Assembly (NCBI GenBank): GCA_964410105.1 | Contig: CAYPFY010000008.1 | Span: 86,536 to 150,535, forward strand | DNA from: CAYPFY01 sp964410105 | GTDB lineage: Bacteria; Bacteroidota; Ignavibacteria; UBA10030; SZUA-254 | Direction of reading: 5' to 3' | DNA: 64,000 nucleotides | In this document: positions 8,795 through 16,446 of the stretch, one piece after another | How positions within the stretch are numbered: the stretch's first letter is position 1 | Layout: each line of letters starts with the position of its first letter | Translations under genes and position numbers: made by a program | The notes under the pieces: generated by a model | Databases searched by the model: none | What the model saw: only the letters and a program-made list of their open reading frames with translations | Told to the model about the DNA's origin: nothing

Positions 8795-9724
8795 CTACTT
8801 CATCCCGGGCATCCCGCCATTTTTGCCCAATTCATCCAGAGCGGCTTTAAACCCGGAGGCCAGCGTGGCTGCGGGTCCGACGCCCCAATAGTGAAGAAAA
8901 ATGACCGCGGGATGAGAACCTATCATATGATGGTGTATTGCCACGACATCGAGATTCTTGCTCCGAAGCGCCTTCAGCACGGGAGTCACCTCGGGTTCCA
9001 GCATAGCCACATCGCCGGCGATGGCGGCATGATCGTTCGAGCCCGTGAAGGCTGCCCAGGAATTGAGACCCATTCTTGAATTAATGACGGCGCCCATTTC
9101 TCTCATGGTAAAATCGCTCCGGCCTACCGTGATCTTGTAAACCGAGCCGCTGAATTCCCCCTTGTGGCCGATGATTTGAGAGACGAGATCCGGGTCAACG
9201 CTGGACGTAGACAGACTCATATTGCTTTTTCGGGAAACTTTTAACGTGGCAGACGTTCTTGATGTGTCCCGAGCTATGAGATCGAGGGCAGGTTTTACCT
9301 TTCGGGCAAGATCGATCGCCCGGCCGTGTCCGTGGACATGCATATAGGAAATTCTTGGAAACTCCCAGAAAAAGTGATTATGGAGGGCGGTCACATCGAG
9401 ACCGTTGTCGAGGAGAGCCGACATCACGGGGTTCACTTCATTTTCCTGCAGAACGAGGTCCCCCATCATCACATCCAAACCTGAGTCACCTTTGGTCAGG
9501 GCAATCCATCCTCCGAAACCGAACGGGGTTGGCGTTTCGATCCCGGCCACGGTCACAGAAAGATCTGTCCTTGGCAGGCCAACCTTCAGCACGTTGTCCC
9601 TAAAGTCTCCTCGCTTGCCGAGGACAGAGAGAACCTCGCTGTAGTCGTCGGGCACCCGGTCCTGTGCCGGAGCGCCGGGCGTCATCCAGGCGATCATCAG
9701 CCCTAGAAACATCCACCTTGTCAT
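8795..9724 (-). CDS. Secreted double DUF1259 (LppY/LpqO-like) protein
   Basis: A 309-residue protein starting at the ATG 9724 (GAGGGGAAGG just upstream) with a signal peptide (TRWMFLGLMIAWMTPGAPAQ). Two copies of the DUF1259 fold follow, about residues 25-160 and 175-300. Each has the same order of motifs: LGKRGDFRDNVLKVGLPR / IGHKGEFSGSVYKITVGR, then GGWIAL / NSWAAF, then VMGDLVLQENEVNPVMSAL / IAGDVAMLEPEVTPVLKAL, then TALHNHFF / VAIHHHMI and MHVHGHG / LHYWGVG. Function of the family is not established; the conserved HNH and HxH residues in copy 1 could bind metal. It is encoded just ahead of the copper ATPase (65-base gap), so a metal-related role is a reasonable inference. Confidence 0.85.
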   Translation of the reverse strand: MTRWMFLGLMIAWMTPGAPAQDRVPDDYSEVLSVLGKRGDFRDNVLKVGLPRTDLSVTVAGIETPTPFGFGGWIALTKGDSGLDVMMGDLVLQENEVNPVMSALLDNGLDVTALHNHFFWEFPRISYMHVHGHGRAIDLARKVKPALDLIARDTSRTSATLKVSRKSNMSLSTSSVDPDLVSQIIGHKGEFSGSVYKITVGRSDFTMREMGAVINSRMGLNSWAAFTGSNDHAAIAGDVAMLEPEVTPVLKALRSKNLDVVAIHHHMIGSHPAVIFLHYWGVGPAATLASGFKAALDELGKNGGMPGMK

Positions 9725-9881
9725 ATCCTTCCCCTCACAATCATCGTTCAAGCCGGTGTTTTCGCCAAACTGACCAGCGCACACAGAGGCGAACGCCGCG
9801 CCGTCGCCTAAAGCCGAGGGCCCCGGACGCACAGACGCGCAAATCCCGGGGCCCGATCGGAAAATCAGCCGCGAGAGCTGG

Positions 9882-10442
9882 CTACTGGGGCCAGAGCCAC
9901 CCAAAAATCGCGCCTGTCAGCAGGGCATAAATCAGCCCGTCGACTGTTGCGCGAAACGTCGTACTCCAGGGGCGTTTCCACCAGATTGATAGTTGCCAGA
10001 GTGCAATCGAGTAGCTGAGAAAAGCGGCGGCTCCGGCGAACCGCATGACGCCGGCAAAGGCTGCTCCGGCCGGGAGAGCGCGGCCTGCAATGTATGCGGA
10101 AAAAATGCCCACGATTATCGAATAGACGAACCACTGGATAAGATTGGAGCTCATCGACGGGGGACCGGCAGGCCAAACCGTCATCATCATCACGGGGCCC
10201 TTCTTCCGTTTCTCAATGAATTCCGGAGAACTCATCTCCTTCATGCTCGAAGGACGGGGCACCATATAATCGCCGGGCGGAATGGCCATGGGACGGAGCG
10301 TATCCATCACCTTATCCTCATTTGGCAGCTGCAGATAATCCTTCTTATGCCAGGGGGTGGCCATATGAATGATGGAGCTCATGATGAAGACACCGACGGC
10401 GGAGAGCAGTATGGGAAGCCAGAGTAAATCAAGACCGGTCAT
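9882..10442 (-). CDS. Conserved membrane protein, four predicted helices, unknown function
   Basis: A 186-residue protein with AGGAGG before the ATG. Hydrophobic segments lie at about 5-25 (LLWLPILLSAVGVFIMSSII), 103-120 (IQWFVYSIIVGIFSAYI), 127-150 and 164-184 (GLIYALLTGAIFGWLW). Between the first two is a cytoplasmic or periplasmic loop rich in Pro and Met (PMAIPPGDYMVPRPSSMKEM, then GPVMMMTVWP). I know similar unnamed proteins in many bacteria but no function. The Met-rich loop and the position upstream of the DUF1259-CopA genes would fit a metal-handling role, but that is only a suggestion. Confidence 0.75.
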   Translation of the reverse strand: MTGLDLLWLPILLSAVGVFIMSSIIHMATPWHKKDYLQLPNEDKVMDTLRPMAIPPGDYMVPRPSSMKEMSSPEFIEKRKKGPVMMMTVWPAGPPSMSSNLIQWFVYSIIVGIFSAYIAGRALPAGAAFAGVMRFAGAAAFLSYSIALWQLSIWWKRPWSTTFRATVDGLIYALLTGAIFGWLWPQ

Positions 10443-10653
10443 GACGACCTCCTCTATTGTGGTTGAATAGTTTATTCCCGCAGAATTCTCCGATTCCAGG
10501 GCCCGGATCCGTCATCAAAACCCATCAGTTCGCTCCACTATCAAACTTTTCCATTCTGCGGGCGCACATAAGCTACGACAAAATCCAGAAAAACACCAGA
10601 CAGCCGGGTGGCGGCAAGAGACCGGCAAGAATCCCCCCCGAGATATTTGAAAA

Positions 10654-12447
10654 TCATTTCAGCGAAACGGCCGGGAGATAGAAGCCTTTCAGTTCGCGTC
10701 TCCACACGGCACCTGTCAGCTTACGCGTAGAGAGATCTGTGAAATGGTACTCATACAGCAGGCCCCTTATATAGCGGGGTGGTGCCGGAAAGGGATTTTT
10801 CGCAAAAAGTCCCGCAACATCAGGTGACCCCTGGAGCAGGCGAACGCACAGATTCACGAACCAAGGATCCTGCTGGTAAGAACCGAGGGCTGCGAACCAC
10901 ATCTGCCAATCGAGCCGTGGCTGGTGAGGTGCGACCCAGGGGAGATCTCTCATTGGATCGCCCGGCTTATATTTAAACTCGTACTCCTTCCAGTTTACTC
11001 CGTCATCGCTCCCTTCGAGAACGATTTCCGGGCGGGGGTTCGTCATATTGGCAAACAGGCCGTAGGAGTTCACGATATGAAGCGGCGCCGCGAGGCGGAG
11101 AACTCTATAGGCGGTTTCGGGCAAAACGCGGACCAAGCCGGCAATGAGAAAAACATTCAGCGCGATGACTACCGGCGCAACGATCCTGGCTGCGACGCTC
11201 CGATTCTCCGTAACATCAGATTCACTGCGCACGCCCGGCTTTGTAAGGAATTTTAACGCCCGGTCATCAAAAAGGAAAACGCACAGGCCGAGAGCCAGAA
11301 GGTTGAAAAAGGTGTAATTGCCTGTCACCGAGATCAGGACCATCAGCAGGGAAAAAGAGGCCGCTGCGACGAGGCGAGGAATTCTCGGGAAAAAAATCAG
11401 AAGCGGCATCCCCAGTTCGATCAAAAACATCACCGCGCAGCATCCCGCGTGGACCCAGGGCGGCAGTTGATGGACATACCAGGCCACGGGCGTAGGGAGC
11501 GGTTGCGTTTCGTAGTGGAAAGTGAGAGTTGTGAGATTTCGCCAGGATGAGTCTCCGCTCGCCAGTTTCACGAAGCCCGAAAAAAACATCAGCCGAAATA
11601 AAAGCAGGCGAAAGAGCCAGACGACGGGTCGCGGAGGCGAATTTCTCTGCGAAGGAAAGAGGCCCCAAGGAGAAACAAAAATCGCCAGAAACCCTGTTTC
11701 GAGAAGGAGAATATCCCATTGAAACGAAAGAAACTCCTGCCCGAGCACAAAAAGCGACAGATACAGGACCCACAGAATAAAAGCGACGAGCGCCGGCGCT
11801 ATCCCGGCGGCGAGAAGGAGAGAGAGGAAAGCGCCTGACCAACACAGTGTTTGCAAAAACAGATCGCTCGATGAAATCCATCCCAGGGTGGGGAATTCAT
11901 AAAAGCGATCGCCCCCGGTGTGCTCGCGAACGGCCTGCAAAAACTGTGTGGCGGGACTGACGCCATTCTGACCGACCAGGCCGATAACCTGAGTGCCGAG
12001 AGAGACGAAGGCGATAAAATAGACCAGGCCGAGGAGTTTTAGAAAAAGCCAGCGCGTGCGGACGTACGTTGGCTGCCGGACAGTTTTACCCCAGAGAAGC
12101 CGCGTAACCCAGTAAAAAAGATTTCTGTGCCGGGCGATAAACCTGTAAGAGAACTCGCTCAGGGAAGCAACGGCGGGGACATGGCGGTAGAGGCGGTAGG
12201 GCCAATTTTTCCCCGCATAACTCAGCGTGCGGAAAACCGCGGCGGCGGCGCTCAGCACCTCCCCATCGCCCGTAATGAGATAGGCGGACTTCGGCGGATC
12301 ATCCTGCGGAACTTTCAGATATTTGCCCGGCTCGAAGGAGTCATACGTGACGGCATCCCGACTAAAATCTTTCCAGTAATCGATCCACATCCGGCAAAAA
12401 CTGCAGTCGCCGTCATAGATGAAAACCGGCTTGGAGGAATGGGGCAT
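10654..12447 (-). CDS. DCC-type thiol-disulfide oxidoreductase fused to a lipase-maturation-factor-like membrane protein
   Basis: A 597-residue fusion. Residues 1-115 are a DCC (DUF393) thioredoxin-like domain: FIYDGDCSFCRMW carries the CxxC pair (Cys15, Cys18). From about residue 130 it is a lipase maturation factor (LMF1/LMF2-like) protein: several membrane helices including KLLGLVYFIAFVSLGTQV, FLSFQWDILLLETGFLAIF and RLMFFSGFVKLASGDSSW, then the soluble C-terminal LMF domain (NPRPEIVLEGSDDGVNWKEY, DWQMWFAAL, PPRYIRGLLYEYHFT). In animals LMF1 is needed for folding of secreted lipases. I chose ATG 12447; a TTG at 12465 directly abuts the stop of the upstream flavoprotein gene and would add six residues. 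The two genes are almost certainly translated together. Confidence 0.85.
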   Translation of the reverse strand: MPHSSKPVFIYDGDCSFCRMWIDYWKDFSRDAVTYDSFEPGKYLKVPQDDPPKSAYLITGDGEVLSAAAAVFRTLSYAGKNWPYRLYRHVPAVASLSEFSYRFIARHRNLFYWVTRLLWGKTVRQPTYVRTRWLFLKLLGLVYFIAFVSLGTQVIGLVGQNGVSPATQFLQAVREHTGGDRFYEFPTLGWISSSDLFLQTLCWSGAFLSLLLAAGIAPALVAFILWVLYLSLFVLGQEFLSFQWDILLLETGFLAIFVSPWGLFPSQRNSPPRPVVWLFRLLLFRLMFFSGFVKLASGDSSWRNLTTLTFHYETQPLPTPVAWYVHQLPPWVHAGCCAVMFLIELGMPLLIFFPRIPRLVAAASFSLLMVLISVTGNYTFFNLLALGLCVFLFDDRALKFLTKPGVRSESDVTENRSVAARIVAPVVIALNVFLIAGLVRVLPETAYRVLRLAAPLHIVNSYGLFANMTNPRPEIVLEGSDDGVNWKEYEFKYKPGDPMRDLPWVAPHQPRLDWQMWFAALGSYQQDPWFVNLCVRLLQGSPDVAGLFAKNPFPAPPRYIRGLLYEYHFTDLSTRKLTGAVWRRELKGFYLPAVSLK

Positions 12448-12465
12448 CTCAGGCGTCTGAAGCAA

Positions 12466-13608
12466 TCAGCCGATCCCGGCCAGCTTCAGATAATTCCGGG
12501 GCTGGTGGAAAATCTCCCGGAGCGACTTCTCGCCGGACATGACATCGGTAAGAATTTCAGTTAAACCCTGACCGTGATGCTTGAACAGCCAGTTTCGCAG
12601 ATAATAATGGTCATAAAAAACCGAGGCGAGAAAGCGGCCATATCGGAGTTCGGGAAGAATCGACCCCTTAACGTAAGAATCATACAGCCGGGAGGCCCGT
12701 CTCCCGTCAAGGCGCGAGCCAATGATCGCCTCTGCGGCGAGCTCGCCGCTCTGCAGCGCAAACGATATACCTTCTCCGGTAAGGGGATCTGCGAATCCGG
12801 CGGCATCCCCGACCAGCAGAACTCCATCGTTCGAAAAACCGTTTGATCTCGGCTTTGCCGGAATCATGAACCCATGAGAGGCGATGGGCGATTCGGGGCC
12901 GATGCCCATGAGCCGGAGATACTCACGGGCGGAGACATTCAGATTGGAGGAATGCTTTCTTCGGGTCAAAACGCCGGCCGAGAGATGTGACGATTTCGGG
13001 AAAATCCAGCCGTAGCCATAAGGGATCAGGCCCACGTCGAACCGTACCGAGCCGGAAAAATTCTGAAAAAGCTCATCGTTGGCGGTCACCTCAATTTCCA
13101 GGGCGGGCATGAAGGCTGGGGAAAGATTCCAGCCGCACAAACGTGCGGTCCTCCCTCCTGCACCGTCGGCGGCGACGATCATCCGGGCTGCGACCTGGCC
13201 CTTCGCGGTACCCAATTGCAGATCGGAGCCGCGGGTGACAGACAAGACCTCGCAGTCTGGTAAAATGCGGGCCCCCGCTTTCTGAGCCTCGGAGAGGAGC
13301 CTGAAATCGAGGGCATCGCGCATCGTCATCGCGACGACGGGCTTATCCCTGCTTGCAGAAAAGCGGCGATTGAGGTCGTGGAGATAAAGCTCCGCGGTAC
13401 GGCAGAAATTCCGGGCAACGCCGTCGAGGTTGACGGAGAGGAGCTTGAGCGCTCGTCCCACCACTCCCCCGCCGCACGTCTTATAGCGTGGGAGGGAGGA
13501 TTTTTCTAAAACAAGCACATCAATTCCGGCTCGGGCAAGGTACAATGCCGCGGTAGATCCTGCCGGACCGCCGCCGACTACGGCGACCTCGCACGAATCA
13601 AGCAGCAT
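12466..13608 (-). CDS. Geranylgeranyl-reductase-family FAD-dependent oxidoreductase
   Basis: A 380-residue flavoprotein. N-terminal FAD-binding motif VAVVGGGPAGSTAALYLARA ending in an acidic VLEK; RYKTCGGGVVGRAL, typical of the geranylgeranyl reductase (ChlP/GGR) group; a central DGAGGRTAR; and VLLVGDAAGFADPLTGEGI near residue 275 for binding of the ribityl chain. Members reduce isoprenoid chains of archaeal-type lipids, menaquinones or chlorophyll side chains, and some are oxidases of unknown substrate. No photosynthesis genes are nearby, so a quinone or isoprenoid lipid is likelier than chlorophyll. Its TGA stop abuts the DCC-LMF gene. Confidence 0.85.
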   Translation of the reverse strand: MLLDSCEVAVVGGGPAGSTAALYLARAGIDVLVLEKSSLPRYKTCGGGVVGRALKLLSVNLDGVARNFCRTAELYLHDLNRRFSASRDKPVVAMTMRDALDFRLLSEAQKAGARILPDCEVLSVTRGSDLQLGTAKGQVAARMIVAADGAGGRTARLCGWNLSPAFMPALEIEVTANDELFQNFSGSVRFDVGLIPYGYGWIFPKSSHLSAGVLTRRKHSSNLNVSAREYLRLMGIGPESPIASHGFMIPAKPRSNGFSNDGVLLVGDAAGFADPLTGEGISFALQSGELAAEAIIGSRLDGRRASRLYDSYVKGSILPELRYGRFLASVFYDHYYLRNWLFKHHGQGLTEILTDVMSGEKSLREIFHQPRNYLKLAGIG

Positions 13609-13843
13609 ATCAGGGGCTGGCGCTCATGGCAGAATTCTCAGGAAGATAAGCAGTTTGCTGTGAACTAACAAAGAAACCAATTGCGGAGCTTTCCCGGCAT
13701 GAATCGAACCTCCCTGGCTTTGTGGAGTCCATCACACAGGGGAAGAACCCTTAAACCCTTTTAACGCAAGAGTGTCTTATGAGGAAAGAACTCCGTCATC
13801 ACCGGACAATTCACGTTTCATTAACAATCGAGGGGATGGTACC

Positions 13844-14848
13844 ATGAGGACTAATTGTCTTTTGATATTTCTGGCGCTCGTCATTGCGGGGTTCGCCGGA
13901 TGTTCCAAGGATACGACGCAGCCGGTCGTCGTCACTGACGAGAGCGCAATGAAATCACAGGTCATGCAAAGCGACTCGGTGGCTGAGTACAATAGCTCGA
14001 GTGAGGCATCCATCGACGACAACGGCATGCAGCCGGACCAGTACGGCACGTCGGCTTCTTCCATGACGACGGGCCCCGGATACACGGTTGCGGCAGCGGA
14101 CACATCATATCCGGTCCGTTGGGGGCGTCGCATATTCTGGAATCAGGTAAACCGGGATTACCAAGTCGTCATCGTGGGCGACACAGTGGCGACAGTGAGC
14201 GTCAGGGAAACCCTCCCCGGTCAGTTCTGGGTAGGCTGGGGCATGCGGGTCACGACCGACTCGGTCGTCATCGACACAGTTGTGAAAAAGCCATTTACCG
14301 AAAACGTTGAGAGGCGTGTCCGGTTCAGAAGAATTGCTCGAACGGACGATCCCTACCGGAACTGGCTCCCGGTAGCGATAACATTCGTCCAGGGGAAAAC
14401 TGATGCCGCATTCAGCATATCCTCTTTCGAGGTGTTCGTGAACCGGACGCCTTTCAACACCTATACAGATCCATTAAACACCTACTTCAGGCTTGGACTC
14501 TTCACGGGCTCCGTGCCCCGCTTCAGCGACGGCGACACGGTCGGGATCCGAGTCACGGTAGCGAGCACAGACACGGCGGCGGAGATCGCCTATCTCCTGC
14601 ACGGAATGGCGTGGGGCCGGCCGGAGCGGCACCGAACGAGAATGAACCTCGTATCGACCACGGGCGGTGGGGGCTCTTACACCAGAATTTATCAGGGCGG
14701 ATTCATCGCACGGCTGCCTTTCTGGGCTCTTTATGCTGCCCGGTACAATGCCGTCGTCGACATAATCTCGAAAGGGTCGATCTACTCCATGTCGGAGCCT
14801 TTCGCCAACGAATTCTGGGGAATGCCCTATCTCGTCCGGGCACGATAA
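13844..14848 (+). CDS. Lipoprotein of unknown function
   Basis: A 334-residue lipoprotein. The ATG at 13844 follows GAGGGGAT and gives a signal ending in AGFAGC, a proper lipobox, whereas upstream in-frame starts would bury it. The mature part begins with a disordered, Ser/Thr/Gln-rich linker (to about residue 85), then a beta-rich domain with RWGRRIFWNQVNRDYQV, GQFWVGWGM and repeated VVIDTVV-like strands. I do not recognise a family. The gene reads away from the minus-strand genes to its left and stands 260 bases ahead of the esterase gene. Confidence 0.75.
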   Translation: MRTNCLLIFLALVIAGFAGCSKDTTQPVVVTDESAMKSQVMQSDSVAEYNSSSEASIDDNGMQPDQYGTSASSMTTGPGYTVAAADTSYPVRWGRRIFWNQVNRDYQVVIVGDTVATVSVRETLPGQFWVGWGMRVTTDSVVIDTVVKKPFTENVERRVRFRRIARTDDPYRNWLPVAITFVQGKTDAAFSISSFEVFVNRTPFNTYTDPLNTYFRLGLFTGSVPRFSDGDTVGIRVTVASTDTAAEIAYLLHGMAWGRPERHRTRMNLVSTTGGGGSYTRIYQGGFIARLPFWALYAARYNAVVDIISKGSIYSMSEPFANEFWGMPYLVRAR

Positions 14849-14860
14849 CCCCTCAAAATC

Positions 14861-14889
14861 CCGCCGGCTCCGCGGGGGCGCGCCGGCGG
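14861..14889 (+). other. GC-rich stem-loop 12 bases past the lipoprotein stop
   Basis: CCGCCGGC and GCCGGCGG pair perfectly around a 13-base GC-rich loop. No T run follows, so it is either a weak or factor-assisted terminator or an RNA 3'-end protector. Confidence 0.3.
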
Positions 14890-15000
14890 AATCTGCACTG
14901 GGGAGGCACCATTTATCCAGACCCCAAAACCCTCCCGGTCGCCGTTTAAGGTCATGGGTCCTTCCGGGTAAGGGTGGAGACAAGCATTGCGCCGGGGGGG

Positions 15001-15031
15001 TTTCATTTGATTGACAGAATCAATATATTTG
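15001..15031 (+). promoter_or_regulatory. Candidate Bacteroidota-type promoter for the esterase gene
   Basis: TATATTTG at 15024-15031 fits the Bacteroidota -7 consensus TAnnTTTG exactly. TTTC at 15001-15004 stands 19 bases upstream in place of the -33 TTTG; a true TTTG is also present at 15006 but only 14 bases away. Start codon of the next gene is 78 bases downstream. Confidence 0.35.
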
Positions 15032-15108
15032 ACCGCAGAAGACCCCGGTCAAACGCAAGGGAGTAGAGCCATAGAGATCGGACGAAAAAAGAATCCGGTG
15101 ACCTGTCC

Positions 15109-16278
15109 ATGACAGGAAATCCGCCCCCTCAATCCTTCGTAGAATTCCTCCATGATTTGAACGGGGTGCCGGAGTGGGAGCGGATGGGAATCGTCGACCG
15201 ATTCATGGGAACCATGGGGGCGGCGCCCTTCGTCGAAAAAGACAGCCTCGTTCATTTCCTCTTCCGCGGAGATGCGGAAAGCGTCACCATCCCCTGTGAC
15301 GCAAACGAATGGAATCCCACCGATTTTTCCATGAAGCGAATCGAGGGCACGAACCTCTGGTATTACACGCACCGGCTGGAATCTGATGCGCGTTTAGACT
15401 ACAAGTTCGTTCTGAACGGATCGTGGTGGATACTCGACCCGGCGAATCCCCATCAGATTGAAGGGGGATTTGGTCCCAATTCGGAACTGCGCATGCCGAG
15501 ATACATCTCCCCTCCTGAGATCGAATTTCATCCTGAAATCCCCCACGGCACCATAGCCGACACCACATTTCACAGCACTATCCTTGGAAATTCCCGGATC
15601 ATACACATTTACACACCTTCCGGCTACGAGCTTTCGGCCGAATCGTACCCGGTCGTCCTCTTCCATGATGGATTCGACTTCCTTTCTCTGGGGCGAGCTG
15701 TTCACATACTTGACTACCTCATCGCCCGTAGGAAAATATCCCCCGTCATAGCACTTTTCGTCCCGGCTGTCGATCGGAATGCAGAATATGCGGGGGCGCA
15801 GATGGAACCGTTCTATTCGTTCATCGTCAGCGAGCTCATGCCCTATATAGACCGCCGGTACCGGACCACAAAATATGCGTCGGAGCGTGCAACCATAGGC
15901 GTCTCCAACAGCGGCAACATGTCGCTCTGGATGGGGTTACACTATCCGGAAATTTTTGGGAACATAGCCGCCCATTCGGGAAACGTCGTCTCGTCGGTCT
16001 ACGGGGGATATGAAAACAGCCCGCGGCTTTCCCTCAGATTCTACCTCGATATGGGCACTTATGATATAGAGCAGCTTGTGCCCATCATGAAAAATTTTGC
16101 CGACCTTATCCGCTCGAAGGGATATGCGGTTGTTTACCGCAAATACCATGAAGGGCACAGCTGGGGAAACTGGCGGGCGCACGTAGGCCGGTGTCTCGAA
16201 TTCTTCTTTCCGCCCAAAAACCGCAAGGGCCGGCGCGACTGGCATCCCCAGGAATTCAAGCCAATCCTGAGCACATAA
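15109..16278 (+). CDS. Enterochelin-esterase-like alpha/beta hydrolase with N-terminal E-set domain
   Basis: A 389-residue enzyme. Residues about 40-125 are a glycogen-binding or isoamylase-N-like E-set domain (VHFLFRGDAESVTIPCDANEW, LWYYTHRLESDARLDYKFVL). The rest is a Fes/esterase D-type hydrolase: HIYTPSGYELS, YPVVLFHDGFDFL, SELMPYIDRRYRT, nucleophile region TIGVSNSGNMS, and HEGHSWGNWR carrying the likely catalytic His. The nucleophile motif reads GVSNS where GxSxG is usual. No signal peptide is seen, so it may be cytoplasmic. Family members cleave ferric siderophores or acetylated/feruloylated sugars; neither is supported by neighbours. It lies upstream of the DUF5916 outer-membrane protein in the same direction. 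Confidence 0.85.
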   Translation: MTGNPPPQSFVEFLHDLNGVPEWERMGIVDRFMGTMGAAPFVEKDSLVHFLFRGDAESVTIPCDANEWNPTDFSMKRIEGTNLWYYTHRLESDARLDYKFVLNGSWWILDPANPHQIEGGFGPNSELRMPRYISPPEIEFHPEIPHGTIADTTFHSTILGNSRIIHIYTPSGYELSAESYPVVLFHDGFDFLSLGRAVHILDYLIARRKISPVIALFVPAVDRNAEYAGAQMEPFYSFIVSELMPYIDRRYRTTKYASERATIGVSNSGNMSLWMGLHYPEIFGNIAAHSGNVVSSVYGGYENSPRLSLRFYLDMGTYDIEQLVPIMKNFADLIRSKGYAVVYRKYHEGHSWGNWRAHVGRCLEFFFPPKNRKGRRDWHPQEFKPILST

Positions 16279-16446
16279 ACTCCCCGTAATTACTCACGGC
16301 CTGGACCCTTTGGGGGCGCACCCCGGCGCACCTCCTGGCACCTATACGACCTGCAACCTTTCCCGGGGACGGATCGTCTAATCTCTGTAGTTCAACATCC
16401 TGCCTGGCAGCAAAACTCCCCCCGGCAGGATGGAGGAATCCAACGA

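Noticed and set aside
13685..13745. Possible tRNA on the minus strand (a GGTTCGATTC T-loop-like string)
   Set aside because: The bases flanking the loop (GGAGG and CATGC) do not pair, and no acceptor or anticodon stem can be built around it.
14861..14889. Stem-loop as a firm rho-independent terminator
   Set aside because: The stem is strong but no T run follows, so it is listed only as a stem-loop.
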